Source: Burkholderiales bacterium 39-55-53 (lineage in GTDB: Bacteria; Pseudomonadota; Gammaproteobacteria; Burkholderiales; Burkholderiaceae_C). From it: a DNA stretch of 64,000 nt. Numbering within the stretch: the stretch's first letter is position 1; each line of letters starts with the position of its first letter. The position numbers were made by a program, and so were the translations under genes. This document shows positions 45,889-56,040 of this stretch, piece by piece. The notes beneath the pieces are model-generated. The model saw only the letters and a list, made by a program, of their open reading frames with translations, searched no databases and was not told where the DNA came from. Where the stretch lies: NCBI GenBank assembly GCA_002282445.1, contig NCJK01000001.1:496001-560000 (forward strand), in the 5' to 3' direction.

Positions 45889-46443
45889 ATGGCATACCCT
45901 TCTCAAATTCGCGCCCTCATAGCAACCTTGGCAGTCTCAAGTTCGCTGGGAATGGGGGCAGCAAACGCTGCTGATAACGATTTGTATGACTTTCAGCCTT
46001 GCCCTGACAGCTTGGCAGACCAAAACGGTGCTGCCCCTGCCAAAAAATGGGATTTGACGCTCTCGCCTTACACCTTTCATTGGAGTGGCCCAAGCCCAGA
46101 ACACAAGCCAGTCAAACTTGTCGCCTTAGACAGGCATCTCCAAGGCGGCCGGTTTTGCGGACTGGCCCTGTTCACCAACTCGTTTGGCCAGCCCTCGGCC
46201 TACGGCTACGTCGGGCAGCAATGGAATAATATATTTGGCAATCCCAAGCTCCATACCAAAGTCTCTGCGGGCTTGATCTATGGCTACAAAGGCAAGCACA
46301 AAGATGCTATCGCATTCAATCAAATGGGCATCGCTCCTGCCATCATCCCTTCACTCGGGTATGCCTTCACACCCAAAGACTCAGCAGAAGTCTTTGTGCT
46401 TGGAACAGCAGGCCTGACTTTCAGTTACACACGCAGCTTCTAA
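45889..46443 (+). CDS. PagP-like outer membrane beta-barrel protein
   Basis: This 184-residue exported protein has a signal peptide ending at ANAADN. The mature protein has alternating hydrophobic strands and ends in Phe (YTRSF), typical of outer-membrane barrels. The order of features resembles lipid A palmitoyltransferase PagP: WDLTLSPYTFHW (candidate catalytic H64), GGRFCGLALFTNSFGQ (N97 and S98), GYVGQQWNN, then AGLIYGYKG and APAIIPSLGY. PagP normally has Asp-Ser where this has Asn-Ser. It could be a non-catalytic relative or a barrel of another family. I recognise it only at fold level. Confidence 0.6.
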   Translation: MAYPSQIRALIATLAVSSSLGMGAANAADNDLYDFQPCPDSLADQNGAAPAKKWDLTLSPYTFHWSGPSPEHKPVKLVALDRHLQGGRFCGLALFTNSFGQPSAYGYVGQQWNNIFGNPKLHTKVSAGLIYGYKGKHKDAIAFNQMGIAPAIIPSLGYAFTPKDSAEVFVLGTAGLTFSYTRSF

Positions 46444-46503
46444 GCACGGCTCCGAACGTGAGAAAATCCGTGGTTTTCGCCAATACATAAAGAAGACCTC
46501 ATC

Positions 46504-47608
46504 ATGGAAGCAGAACGCATCAACCTCATTGGATCTACCCTCGCCGACCTGAGCGTGCGCACGGTAGATCTCCGGAGGTATCTTTGACTACGATGCCAAA
46601 GCTGAACGCCTACGCACCGTCAACGCGTCACTAGAAGACCCCACCATTTGGAACGACCCAAAAAAAGCGCAAGAGCTGGGTCGTGAGAAGAAAGCCCTCG
46701 ACGGCGTGGTTGTCACCCTCACCCGCCTGACCCAAGAGCTGGAAGACAACGCCGAGTTGTTTGAAATGAGCAAGGCCGACAACGACGAAGACGGCTTGAT
46801 CACGATTGAGACCGACACCCAAGGCTTGGTCAAAACCATCGAAGAGCTCGAATTCCGCCGCATGTTCAGCAACGAAGCAGACCCGCTCAATTGCTTCTTG
46901 GATATCCAAGCCGGCGCAGGTGGTACCGAAGCCTGCGACTGGGCCAGCATGCTGCTACGCCAGTACCTCAAGTACGCCGAACGCAAAGGCTTCAAAACCA
47001 CCGTGGAAGACGAATCGGCGGGCGACGTGGCCGGCATCAAAGGCGCGACCATCAAGATCGAAGGCGAATACGCGTTTGGCTTGTTGCGCACCGAAACTGG
47101 CGTGCACCGCTTGGTGCGCAAGTCGCCCTTCGACAGCTCGGGCGGTCGCCACACGTCGTTCGCCTCAGTCTTTGTGTACCCCGAGATTGATGACTCGATC
47201 GAGATCGACATCAACCCCGCCGACGTGCGCACCGACACCTACCGTGCTTCGGGCGCGGGTGGTCAGCACATCAACAAAACCGACTCTGCCGTGCGTTTGA
47301 CCCACATCCCCACCGGCATCGTGGTGCAGTGTCAAGACGGCCGAAGCCAGCACAGCAACCGTGATGTGGCGTGGAAGCGCCTGCGTTCACGCTTGTATGA
47401 CTTCGAAATGCGCAAGCGCCAAGAAGAACAGCAAAAGCTCGAAGACACCAAAACCGATGTGGGCTGGGGTCATCAAATTCGCAGCTACGTGCTCGACAAC
47501 AGCCGCATCAAGGACTTGCGTACCAACGTTGAAGTCTCGGCCACACAAAAAGTCTTGGACGGCGACCTCGATGCTTTCATCGAAGCGTCACTCAAGCAAG
47601 GTATCTAA
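46504..47608 (+). CDS. prfB: peptide chain release factor 2 (programmed +1 frameshift)
   Basis: RF2 ends translation at UAA and UGA. The gene is in two frames. The first 27 codons (46504-46584) end at CTT-TGA, and ribosomes shift +1 at CTT T to continue from GAC at 46586 to 47608, giving 367 residues. The shift signal has all parts: an SD-like CGGAGG, TAT spacer, slippery CTT, in-frame TGA and C after it. The tripeptide SPF for stop recognition and the GGQ motif ([15 protein letters not shown]) are present. RF2 controls its own level through this site. It is 8 nt upstream of pepN. Confidence 0.96.
46573..46588 (+). promoter_or_regulatory. prfB: prfB programmed frameshift site
   Basis: CGGAGG, three spacer bases, then CTTTGAC. 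The internal SD-like sequence pairs with 16S rRNA and pushes the ribosome one base forward when TGA is read slowly, that is when RF2 is scarce. Confidence 0.94.
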
Positions 47609-47616
47609 GGAAAACT

Positions 47617-50325
47617 ATGTTCCGCGAAGGCACAGCACAATTGATTCAACGCGCCGACTACACCGCGCCTGCGTTTTGGATCGACACCGTCGATCTGACG
47701 TTTGACCTTGACCCCGCCAAAACCCGCGTGCTCAACAAAATGCGCGTGCGCCGCAACCCAGACGTAGCGGCTCAGCCCCTGCGTTTGGATGGCGACGAGC
47801 TCAACCTCGCGCGCGTGTTGGTCAACGGCCAAGGCACGTCGTTCAAGATGGACGGCAGCCAGTTGGTGCTGGAGAACTTGCCCGAAGGCCACGAGGCCTT
47901 TGATCTGGAAATCTTCACCACCTGCAACCCTGCGAAGAACACCAAGCTCATGGGCTTGTATGTGAGCAACGACTCGTTCTTCACGCAGTGCGAGGCTGAA
48001 GGCTTTCGCCGCATCACGTATTTCTTGGACCGTCCCGATGTGATGTCCAACTACAGCGTCACGCTGCGCGCCGACAAAAAAGCATTCCCAGTTTTGCTGA
48101 GCAACGGCAACTTGGTAGAAGAAGGCAACCTCGAAGAAGGCCGCCACTTCGCCAAGTGGGTGGACCCACACAAAAAGCCTTGCTACCTCTTTGCCTTGGT
48201 CGCAGGCCAATTTGTGTGCCGCGAGCAGCGCGTCAAAGCGCCATCGGGCAAAGAACATTTGTTGCAAGTGTTTGTGCGCTCTGGCGATTTGGACAAAACC
48301 GAACACGCCATGAACTCGCTCATGGCCAGCATCAAGTGGGACGAGCAGCGCTTTAACTTGAGCCTCGACCTTGAGCGCTTCATGATCGTCGCCACCAGCG
48401 ACTTCAACATGGGCGCGATGGAGAACAAGGGCCTCAACATCTTCAACACCAAGTTTGTGTTGGCCAACTCTGCCACGGCCACCGACATGGACTACGCCAA
48501 CATCGAGAGCGTGGTTGGCCATGAATACTTCCACAACTGGACTGGCAACCGCGTCACCTGCCGCGACTGGTTCCAACTCTCGCTCAAAGAAGGCCTGACG
48601 GTTTTCCGCGACCAAGAGTTCAGCCAAGACTTGGCTGCTGAAGCCTTGAAGGACAACCCAACCGCTGCCGCCTCCGCCAAAGCCGTGAAGCGCATCGAAG
48701 ACGTGCGCCTGTTGCGCACCGCACAGTTCCCAGAAGACGCAGGCCCCATGGCTCACCCCGTGCGTCCTGACAGCTATGTAGAGATCAACAACTTCTACAC
48801 CGTCACGATTTACGAAAAAGGCTCTGAGGTCGTGCGCATGATGCAGACCCTGACCTCGCGTGAAGGCTACGCCAAAGGCATGTCGCTTTACTTCGAGCGC
48901 CACGATGGCCAAGCTGTGACCTGCGACGACTTCGCCCAAGCGATTGCCGATGCAAACCCCAGCTCTGCGCTTGCCTCACACCTGACGCAGTTCAAGCGTT
49001 GGTACGCACAAGCAGGCACACCACGCGTGCAAGCCGCTGGCAACTACAACGCCGACACACGCACCTACACACTGGCTTTGAGCCAAAGCTGCCCACCTAG
49101 CCCCGGCCAAGACCGCAAAGAACCGTTTGTCATTCCGGTGCAATTTGGTTTGCTGGGTGCGGATGGCCGCGAAGTGTTGCCCACGCAACTCTTGGTGCTG
49201 ACCGAGGCCACACAAAGCTTTGAGTTCAAAGACTTGACCTTGCAAGCGGACGAAGAGCCTGTGCCTTCTATCCTGCGTGGCTTCAGTGCCCCTGTGGTGT
49301 TGGAGAAAGACTTCACGCCCACACAACTGCTCACGCTTTTGGCGCACGACACCGACCCATTCAACCAATGGGAAGCTGCGCAACGCCTTTGCCTGAATGC
49401 AGCACTCGCAGCCGTTGCTGCGAGCGACGCACCCACACAGGTGTTGGATGCCGCCTTGGTGCAAGCCCTGCGCACCGTGCTGCGCAACCCAGCTTTGGAT
49501 GCCGCATTCAAAGACTTGGTGCTCACCTTGCCTTCTGAAACCTACATCGCCGAACAGCTCGAAGTGGTCGACCCACAGCGCATCCACGCTGTGCGTGAAG
49601 CTATGCGTGCGCAACTTGCCCGCGAGTTGCACGACGACTGGGCTTGGGCTTTTGAAGCCCACAGCGAGAACGGCGCTTTCAGCCCTGACACCGTGTCGAG
49701 TGGCCGCCGCGCTTTGAGCGGCATGGCCCTCACCATGTTGTGTTTGGATGCACGCACCACGGGTGACGAAGTATGGCCTGGCCGCACTTTCCAACGCTTC
49801 AAAGACGCGCACAACATGACCGACCGCTTCAATGCTTTGAGCGCCTTGGTGCAAGCACAGTCAGTCAGTGCGGGCCACGACTTGGCTACCGATGCCCTGC
49901 AACGCTTTTACAACCTGTTTCACAACGAAGCCTTGGTGATGGACAAATGGTTTGCCCTGCAAGCCGGCAGCACCGACCGCGGTGGCAACATCTTGTCGTT
50001 GGTGCGCAACCTCATGTTGCACCCCGATTTCCACATCAAAAACCCCAACCGCGCACGCAGCCTGATCTTCAGTTTCTGCAGCGCCAACCCCGGCGCATTC
50101 CACCGCAGCGATGCGGCGGGCTATGTGTTCTGGAGTGAACGCGTGTTGGAGCTCGACGCCATCAACCCCCAAGTCGCTGCCCGTTTGGCACGCGCCTTGG
50201 ACCGTTGGAGCAAACTAGCCGAGCCCTACCGCACCGCTGCGCAAGAAGCCATCAAACGCGTCGCCGCCAAAACTGATTTAAGCAACGACGTGCGTGAGGT
50301 GGTCTCACGCGCGCTCAATAACTAA
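47617..50325 (+). CDS. pepN: aminopeptidase N
   Basis: This 902-residue zinc M1 metallopeptidase removes N-terminal residues from peptides. The exopeptidase motif GAMENKGL is at about residues 266-273. The zinc site is H302-E303-Y304-F305-H306 with E325 (LKEGLTVF) as third ligand. It has the four-domain alanyl aminopeptidase layout and the length of E. coli PepN. It is cytoplasmic. It follows prfB by 8 nt and precedes fbp by 12 nt, likely one transcript. Confidence 0.95.
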   Translation: MFREGTAQLIQRADYTAPAFWIDTVDLTFDLDPAKTRVLNKMRVRRNPDVAAQPLRLDGDELNLARVLVNGQGTSFKMDGSQLVLENLPEGHEAFDLEIFTTCNPAKNTKLMGLYVSNDSFFTQCEAEGFRRITYFLDRPDVMSNYSVTLRADKKAFPVLLSNGNLVEEGNLEEGRHFAKWVDPHKKPCYLFALVAGQFVCREQRVKAPSGKEHLLQVFVRSGDLDKTEHAMNSLMASIKWDEQRFNLSLDLERFMIVATSDFNMGAMENKGLNIFNTKFVLANSATATDMDYANIESVVGHEYFHNWTGNRVTCRDWFQLSLKEGLTVFRDQEFSQDLAAEALKDNPTAAASAKAVKRIEDVRLLRTAQFPEDAGPMAHPVRPDSYVEINNFYTVTIYEKGSEVVRMMQTLTSREGYAKGMSLYFERHDGQAVTCDDFAQAIADANPSSALASHLTQFKRWYAQAGTPRVQAAGNYNADTRTYTLALSQSCPPSPGQDRKEPFVIPVQFGLLGADGREVLPTQLLVLTEATQSFEFKDLTLQADEEPVPSILRGFSAPVVLEKDFTPTQLLTLLAHDTDPFNQWEAAQRLCLNAALAAVAASDAPTQVLDAALVQALRTVLRNPALDAAFKDLVLTLPSETYIAEQLEVVDPQRIHAVREAMRAQLARELHDDWAWAFEAHSENGAFSPDTVSSGRRALSGMALTMLCLDARTTGDEVWPGRTFQRFKDAHNMTDRFNALSALVQAQSVSAGHDLATDALQRFYNLFHNEALVMDKWFALQAGSTDRGGNILSLVRNLMLHPDFHIKNPNRARSLIFSFCSANPGAFHRSDAAGYVFWSERVLELDAINPQVAARLARALDRWSKLAEPYRTAAQEAIKRVAAKTDLSNDVREVVSRALNN

Positions 50326-50337
50326 GAAAGAAGAGAC

Positions 50338-51351
50338 ATGTCCATTTCCTTGACCCGCTATCTTGTCGAACAACAACGAGCCAAAGGCCTCATTCCCTCC
50401 GAGCTACGCTTGTTGCTCGAAGTCGTGGCACGTGCATGTAAGAGCATCAGCCATGCAGTGAACAAAGGCGCCTTGGGCAGTGAACTGGGCGATGTCATGG
50501 GCTCAGCCGGCAGCGAAAACGTGCAAGGCGAAGTGCAAAAGAAACTCGACATCATCGCCAACGATGTGTTGATCGAAGCCAACGAATGGGGTGGCCATTT
50601 GGCTGCCATGGCGTCCGAAGAAATGGACAGCATCCACATCGTGCCTAACCGCTACCCACAAGGTGAATATCTTTTGATGTTTGATCCACTCGATGGATCG
50701 AGCAACATCGAAGTCAACGTGAGCATCGGAACCATCTTCAGCGTGCTCAAAAAAGTTGACCCCAGCAAAGGCGTGAGCGAAGACGACTTCTTGCAGCCAG
50801 GCACCCAACAAGTGGCCGCAGGCTACTGCGTGTACGGCCCACAAACCACCTTGGTGTTGACCGTGGGTAATGGTGTGGCCATGTTCACCTTGGACCGCGA
50901 GCAAGGCTCATTTGTGTTGATCCAAGAAGACGTGAAGATTCCTGCGGATACCAAAGAGTTTTCCATCAACATGAGCAACATGCGCCATTGGGATGAGCCC
51001 GTGCAACGCTACATCAATGAGTGTCTGGCTGGCGAGGAAGGCCCTCGCGGCAAAAACTTCAACATGCGCTGGGTGGGCTCGATGGTGGCCGACGTGCACC
51101 GCATCCTCACACGCGGCGGCGTGTTCATGTACCCCTGGGACAAACGCGAGCCAGGCAAAGCCGGCAAGCTGCGCCTGATGTACGAAGCCAACCCCATGAG
51201 CTGGCTGGTTGAGCAAGCCGGTGGTGTATCCACCGATGGCCGTCAACGCATCATGGAAATCCAACCCACACAACTGCACCAACGTGTGAGCGTCTTCATG
51301 GGCTCTAAAAACGAAGTGGAACGTGTGACCAGCTATCACGCGCAAAAATAA
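50338..51351 (+). CDS. fbp: class 1 fructose-1,6-bisphosphatase
   Basis: This 337-residue gluconeogenic phosphatase has the metal-binding loop [20 protein letters not shown] and the substrate region [20 protein letters not shown] with [18 protein letters not shown]. The ATG at 50338 follows pepN by 12 nt with an AAGAGA site. It ends the prfB-pepN-fbp run at a strong terminator. Confidence 0.95.
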   Translation: MSISLTRYLVEQQRAKGLIPSELRLLLEVVARACKSISHAVNKGALGSELGDVMGSAGSENVQGEVQKKLDIIANDVLIEANEWGGHLAAMASEEMDSIHIVPNRYPQGEYLLMFDPLDGSSNIEVNVSIGTIFSVLKKVDPSKGVSEDDFLQPGTQQVAAGYCVYGPQTTLVLTVGNGVAMFTLDREQGSFVLIQEDVKIPADTKEFSINMSNMRHWDEPVQRYINECLAGEEGPRGKNFNMRWVGSMVADVHRILTRGGVFMYPWDKREPGKAGKLRLMYEANPMSWLVEQAGGVSTDGRQRIMEIQPTQLHQRVSVFMGSKNEVERVTSYHAQK

Positions 51352-51380
51352 TCGCAGCGCTCCTAGGGCGCATGCCAAAC

Positions 51381-51407
51381 AAAAAGCCCGCTTGATGCGG
51401 GCTTTTT
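51381..51407. terminator. bidirectional terminator between fbp and livF
   Basis: AAAAAGCCCGC pairs with GCGGGCTTTTT around a 5-nt loop. The symmetric tails fit both convergent operons. Confidence 0.93.
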
Positions 51408-51424
51408 TTCGACTCTGTGACGTA

Positions 51425-52135
51425 CTACACACCAATGTAGCGATGCCACAAACTGTGGTCAGCCTCTAGCGCCGCAGACGCCCCCTGCCACACCACTTGC
51501 CCGCGTTCGATGATGGTGTGCTGGTCGGCCAATTGAACAAGCTTTTGCACATACTTGTCGATCACCAAAATACTTTGGCCCTCAGCACGCAAGGTGTGCA
51601 GGCAACGCCAAATGTCTTCGCGCACCAAGGGGGCCAAGCCTTCGGTGGCTTCGTCTAGCACCAGCAAGTGTGGGTTGGTCATCAAGGCGCGGCCAATGGC
51701 CAGCATTTGTTGTTCACCACCCGAGAGCTGGTTGCCCATGTGGCGGTGGCGCTCTCCCAAACGCGGGAACAAGGCATACACACGCTCTAGCGTCCACGGG
51801 TTAGCACTGCTGTTGCGGTTGGAGGCAAAGGCCAACAGGTTTTCTTGCACCGAGAGTGTTGGAAAAATTTGCCGACCTTCGGGCACCACGGCCAGGCCCA
51901 TGCGTGCAATGCGGTCAGGGCTGTAGCCCTCGACACGTTCGCCACAAAAACGCACCGTGCCCGACAACGCAGGCGTTAGGCCCAAGATGGAACGCACAGT
52001 GGTGGTCTTGCCCATGCCGTTGCGGCCCAGCAAAGTAGACACACCGCCTGCTTCGATGGACAGGCTGATGCCAAACAACACTTGGCTGCTGCCGTAGCCG
52101 CTGTGCAAGTCGTGTACTTCTAACAAGGCGCTCAT
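51425..52135 (-). CDS. livF: branched-chain amino acid-type ABC transporter ATP-binding protein LivF
   Basis: This 236-residue ATPase has Walker A LLGRNGMGKTTTVR, signature LSGGEQQMLAIGRAL and Walker B LLVLDEATEGLAP, all typical of LivF. It is the last gene of a five-gene HAAT-type transporter block and begins 3 nt after livG. Confidence 0.92.
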   Translation of the reverse strand: MSALLEVHDLHSGYGSSQVLFGISLSIEAGGVSTLLGRNGMGKTTTVRSILGLTPALSGTVRFCGERVEGYSPDRIARMGLAVVPEGRQIFPTLSVQENLLAFASNRNSSANPWTLERVYALFPRLGERHRHMGNQLSGGEQQMLAIGRALMTNPHLLVLDEATEGLAPLVREDIWRCLHTLRAEGQSILVIDKYVQKLVQLADQHTIIERGQVVWQGASAALEADHSLWHRYIGV

Positions 52136-52138
52136 GGT

Positions 52139-52897
52139 CTATTCGTCGCCTAGGTAAGCGCGCTTCACAGCCGCATCGTTTTTGATGTGCTCTGCCGTGC
52201 CGCACGCGATGACTTGGCCCGATACCAACACCGAGATGGTGTCGGCCAAGCGAAACACGGCATCCATGTCGTGTTCGACCAGCAGCAGTGTGGTGTCACC
52301 GCGCAAGCTTTGCAACAGCTGCACCATGCGCTCAGATTCATCAGGGCCCATGCCGGCCATGGGTTCATCCAGGAGCATCAACTTTGGCGAAGTGGCCAAA
52401 GCCAAACCCACTTCGAGCTGGCGTTGCTCGCCGTGCGACAGCGCACCTGCGGGCTGCATGAGTTGCGCTTGCAAACCCACACGCTCGGCCACCTCAGCGG
52501 CGCGTGCATAACGCGCATGCTCGCTGCGTGCGGCACGCCAAAACTTGAAGCTAGTTTCCACAGCTTGCGAATTGCCCGCTTGGATAGCCAACGCCAAGTT
52601 GTCCTGCACCGTCAGGCGTGTGAACACGCTGGTGATTTGATACGAACGCACCAAGCCCAAACGCGCACGCTGGTGCATCGCAGTGTGTGTGAGGTCTGCG
52701 CCATCGAACACAATGCGGCCTTCGTCGGGCGCTAAAGCCCCCGAGATTTGGTGAATGAGTGTGGTCTTGCCCGCACCGTTGGGGCCAATGAGCGCGTGAA
52801 TTTCACCGCGCTGCACTTGCAGTGTGGCGTGGTCGGTTGCAGCCAAACCGCCAAAGCGTTTGACCAAGTTGTCCACGTGCAGCAAAGGCGCGCTCAT
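52139..52897 (-). CDS. livG: branched-chain amino acid-type ABC transporter ATP-binding protein LivG
   Basis: This 252-residue ATPase has Walker A LIGPNGAGKTTLIHQ, signature LSHGEQRQLEVGLAL and Walker B LMLLDEPMAGMGP. The ATG at 52897 overlaps the livM stop (ATGA) and gives MSAPLLHVDNLVKRFGG; a longer frame upstream is the livM antisense overlap and is rejected. Confidence 0.92.
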   Translation of the reverse strand: MSAPLLHVDNLVKRFGGLAATDHATLQVQRGEIHALIGPNGAGKTTLIHQISGALAPDEGRIVFDGADLTHTAMHQRARLGLVRSYQITSVFTRLTVQDNLALAIQAGNSQAVETSFKFWRAARSEHARYARAAEVAERVGLQAQLMQPAGALSHGEQRQLEVGLALATSPKLMLLDEPMAGMGPDESERMVQLLQSLRGDTTLLLVEHDMDAVFRLADTISVLVSGQVIACGTAEHIKNDAAVKRAYLGDE

Positions 52898-53868
52898 GGC
52901 TGGTCCTTTCGCTGCAAGCGTTGCAACACGCTGGTGAGGCCATTGGGGGCCAGCAGCACAACCAGTAGCAACAATGCGCCAAGGCCCAACTGCCAATGGA
53001 TGGTGAAGTGGCTCAGTGTTTCTTCCAGCAGCAAGAACACCACTGCGCCCCACACGCCGCCATACAGATGGCCCACGCCACCCAAGATGACCATCATCAT
53101 CAACAGGCCCGATTGGCTCCACTGCATGAGCGCGGGGCTCACAAAGCCACCTTGGTTGGCCAGTAGCGCACCGGCCAAACCAGCCAACGCACCCGCCATC
53201 ACAAACGCAGCCAGCTTATAGCGGTACACCGCGTAGCCCAGCGCTTGCATACGCACTTCGTTCTCGCGAATGGCTTGCAGCGCATGGCCAAAGCGTGCGT
53301 TCAACACACGGGCCACGGCGTAGATGGCCGCCACGCACACAGCGAGCACCACGTAATAAAACGAGGTCTCGTCATGGATGTCTACCAACGGAATTTGCGA
53401 ACGAGTGGCCAATGACAAACCATCGTCACCGCCATAGGCTTTGATGGAAATGGTGAGGTAGTAAATCATCTGGGCAAACGCCAGCGTGATCATGATGAAG
53501 TACACGCCTTGAGTGCGCAGGCTGATCGCGCCAATCAGCAAAGCAAACAAGGCACTCACCACCATCGCCGCAGGCCACAACACCCACGCGTCCGTGATGC
53601 CCATTTGCGTGAGGATGGCCACGCTGTACGCGCCCACGCCCACAAACGCCGCATGGCCAAAGCTGACCATGCCACCAAACCCCAAAATGAAATTGAGGCT
53701 GGTGGCAGCCAAAGCAAAAATCAAAATGCGACTGGCCAAGGCAATGTAAAAACCTTCGCCCACTGCGTTGGCGATGAATGGCAACGCGACCAACAGAAGC
53801 AACGCAGGCACGCTCCAGCGCCACTGCAAAGAGTGGTCTAAAGATGTGGAGCGCGGTGAATGGGCCAT
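52894..53868 (-). CDS. livM: branched-chain amino acid-type ABC transporter permease LivM
   Basis: This 324-residue inner-membrane permease has eight or more hydrophobic segments with the family stretch TSLNFILGFGGMVSFGHAAF and ALQAIRENEVRMQALGYAVY. It pairs with LivH. It overlaps livG by 4 nt. Confidence 0.92.
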   Translation of the reverse strand: MAHSPRSTSLDHSLQWRWSVPALLLLVALPFIANAVGEGFYIALASRILIFALAATSLNFILGFGGMVSFGHAAFVGVGAYSVAILTQMGITDAWVLWPAAMVVSALFALLIGAISLRTQGVYFIMITLAFAQMIYYLTISIKAYGGDDGLSLATRSQIPLVDIHDETSFYYVVLAVCVAAIYAVARVLNARFGHALQAIRENEVRMQALGYAVYRYKLAAFVMAGALAGLAGALLANQGGFVSPALMQWSQSGLLMMMVILGGVGHLYGGVWGAVVFLLLEETLSHFTIHWQLGLGALLLLVVLLAPNGLTSVLQRLQRKDQP

Positions 53869-53909
53869 GCGAATTTTGTTGTGCTGTATTTTTCTAAGTC
53901 GTACGTTGT

Positions 53910-54830
53910 TTAACCATGTGTCGGAAACAACCCGCGTGGCTTAAAGAACAACACAGTCGCCATGAGCATGTAAATCAGAATAGACGCCACAGCAGGCCCT
54001 GCGCTGGATGCCGCCTCTGCACTGAGCAGCGAGTCAAACACCATGGGCACCAAGGTGCGCCCTGCTGTGTCGACCACGCCCACCAACATCGCGCCCAAGA
54101 ACGCGCCGCGTATCGAGCCAATGCCACCGATGACGATGACCACAAAGGCCAAAATCAGAATGCTCTCACCCATACCCACTTGCACCGCCAGCAGTGGACC
54201 CAGCATGCCGCCCGCAATGGCGCACAGTGCAGCGCCCACACCAAACACCGCTGTGAACAAACGCGTCACGTTGCTGCCCATGGCCAAAGCCATTTCGCGG
54301 TTAGCCGCACCCGCACGCACTTGCATGCCCACGCGTGTGCGCGTGATCAGCACATACAAAAACAAAGCCACCGCCAAGCCCACACCAATGATGAACAAGC
54401 GATAGGCGGGATAGAAAAAACCGCTCACCAATTCCACAGGGCCACTCAAAGAAGCTGGCGGGTTCAAGGTGATGGGCTGCGCACCCCAAATCAAGCGCAC
54501 GGTTTCGTTGCACATCAAAAGAATGGCAAACGTGCCCAGCACTTGCGAAAGGTGGTCACGCTCATACAGGCGGCGCAGGATCGACACTTCTAGCAACACG
54601 CCAAACAGCGCAGCGCCCGCCACACCCGCGCCCAGCCCCAGCCAAAAAGAATCGGTGGCCGCAGCCACCGTGGCAATCAGGTAAGCGCCCACCATGTAGA
54701 GCGAGCCATGAGCGAGGTTGATCATGTCCATGATGCCAAACACGAGCGTCAAGCCCGCGGCCAGCAAGAACAACATCAACCCAAACTGCAAGCCGTTGAG
54801 CGATTGCTCAAACAGCAAAATACCATCCAT
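53910..54830 (-). CDS. livH: branched-chain amino acid-type ABC transporter permease LivH
   Basis: This 306-residue inner-membrane permease has family stretches LAAGLTLVFGIMDMINLAHG and VVIVIGGIGSIRGAFLGAML. It starts 2 nt after the substrate-binding protein gene and is 41 nt upstream of livM. Confidence 0.92.
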   Translation of the reverse strand: MDGILLFEQSLNGLQFGLMLFLLAAGLTLVFGIMDMINLAHGSLYMVGAYLIATVAAATDSFWLGLGAGVAGAALFGVLLEVSILRRLYERDHLSQVLGTFAILLMCNETVRLIWGAQPITLNPPASLSGPVELVSGFFYPAYRLFIIGVGLAVALFLYVLITRTRVGMQVRAGAANREMALAMGSNVTRLFTAVFGVGAALCAIAGGMLGPLLAVQVGMGESILILAFVVIVIGGIGSIRGAFLGAMLVGVVDTAGRTLVPMVFDSLLSAEAASSAGPAVASILIYMLMATVLFFKPRGLFPTHG

Positions 54831-54832
54831 GC

Positions 54833-56017
54833 TTACAAGCTAGACATCTTGCAGCTGGCTACATAGGCGTCCGCATGGTTTTTGAACACGGGGCTCAAAG
54901 TGCGGTTGGTCACGCGGCCTTTGGCGTCTTTGGTGATAACGCGCAAGTAGTAGTCTTGAATGGGGAAGTGGTTGCTGTTGAACTTGAACGCACCACGCAC
55001 CGAATCAAACTTGGCGGCTTCGAGGGCTTTGCGCACAGCGGCTTTGTCATCGAGCTTGCCTTTGCTGTCACGCACGGCGGCTTCGATCAAACGTGCAGCG
55101 TCGTAGCCTTGGGCTGCGTACAGCGTGGGCAAGCGGCCATAGGCCTTCTCAAACTCAGCCACAAACTTTTTGTTGGCTGCGTTGTCCATGTCGTGGCCCC
55201 ATTGCGAGGTATTGAACATGCCGAGCATAGGTTCACCCACCGCTTTGATCACGTCTTCATCGCCCGAGAAGCCGGGGCCAAACAAGGTGATGTCTTTCGA
55301 CAAACCTGCACCCACAAACTGCTTGATGAAGTTGATGCCCATGCCGCCTGGCAAGAAGATGTACACAGCGTCAGGCTTGGTGGCGCGCAGCTTAGACAGC
55401 TCTGTGCCGTAGTCGAGTTGGTTCAAAGCGGTGTAGGTCTCTGACGCCACTTCGCCTTTGAAGAAACGCTTGAAGCCAGCAATCGCGTCTTTGCCTGCTG
55501 GGTAGTTAGGCGCGATCAAAGCGACTTTCTTAAAGCCTTTGTCGGTCACCACTTTGCCCACGGCTTCGTGCATGTTGTCGTTTTGGTAAGACGCGCTGAA
55601 GAAGTAAGGGTTGCACTGCTCGCCCGCAAACTGAGATGGGCCAGCGTTGGCGCTGATGTAGAAGGTTTTAGATTGGAAGGTAGGCGCGCCCACGGCCAAC
55701 ATGACGTTGGAGAACACAATACCCGTCATGAAGTCGACCTTGTCGCGCTTGACCAAACGGTCTGCGGTTTGGCGGCCCACATCGGGGCTGGCTTGGTCGT
55801 CGGCCACGATGACGTCCACGGCCTTACCGCTGAACTTGCCACCTGACAGTTTGACCGCGAGCTGAAAGCCATCACGGATGTCCACGCCCAAACCCGCGCC
55901 GGGGCCTGACAAGGTGCTGAGCAAACCGACCTTCACAGGTGCGTCGTTTTGCGCAAAACCAGATGCGCAAGCCAAGCCCAAACTCAGGGCAATCAAAGAA
56001 CGGCGAAAAGTGTGCAT
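54833..56017 (-). CDS. ABC transporter substrate-binding protein (Liv/aromatic-type)
   Basis: This 394-residue periplasmic protein has a signal peptide ending at FAQN and a type I binding fold (VKVGLLSTLSGPGAGLG, VDVIVADDQASPDVGR, KFVAEFEKAYGRLPTLYAAQGYDAA). The second ATG (56017) is preferred because GGAG lies 8 nt before it, while the first ATG at 56023 is only 2 nt from it. Proteins of this subgroup bind branched-chain amino acids, amides or aromatic acids; the ligand here is not evident. It is the first gene of the liv block, 23 nt after the formate dehydrogenase gene. Confidence 0.88.
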   Translation of the reverse strand: MHTFRRSLIALSLGLACASGFAQNDAPVKVGLLSTLSGPGAGLGVDIRDGFQLAVKLSGGKFSGKAVDVIVADDQASPDVGRQTADRLVKRDKVDFMTGIVFSNVMLAVGAPTFQSKTFYISANAGPSQFAGEQCNPYFFSASYQNDNMHEAVGKVVTDKGFKKVALIAPNYPAGKDAIAGFKRFFKGEVASETYTALNQLDYGTELSKLRATKPDAVYIFLPGGMGINFIKQFVGAGLSKDITLFGPGFSGDEDVIKAVGEPMLGMFNTSQWGHDMDNAANKKFVAEFEKAYGRLPTLYAAQGYDAARLIEAAVRDSKGKLDDKAAVRKALEAAKFDSVRGAFKFNSNHFPIQDYYLRVITKDAKGRVTNRTLSPVFKNHADAYVASCKMSSL

Positions 56018-56040
56018 GAACATGTCTCCAATAATGATGT

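Noticed and set aside
47605-48939. 444-codon open frame antisense to pepN
   Set aside because: Fully opposite a conserved enzyme gene; translation is low-information shadow sequence.
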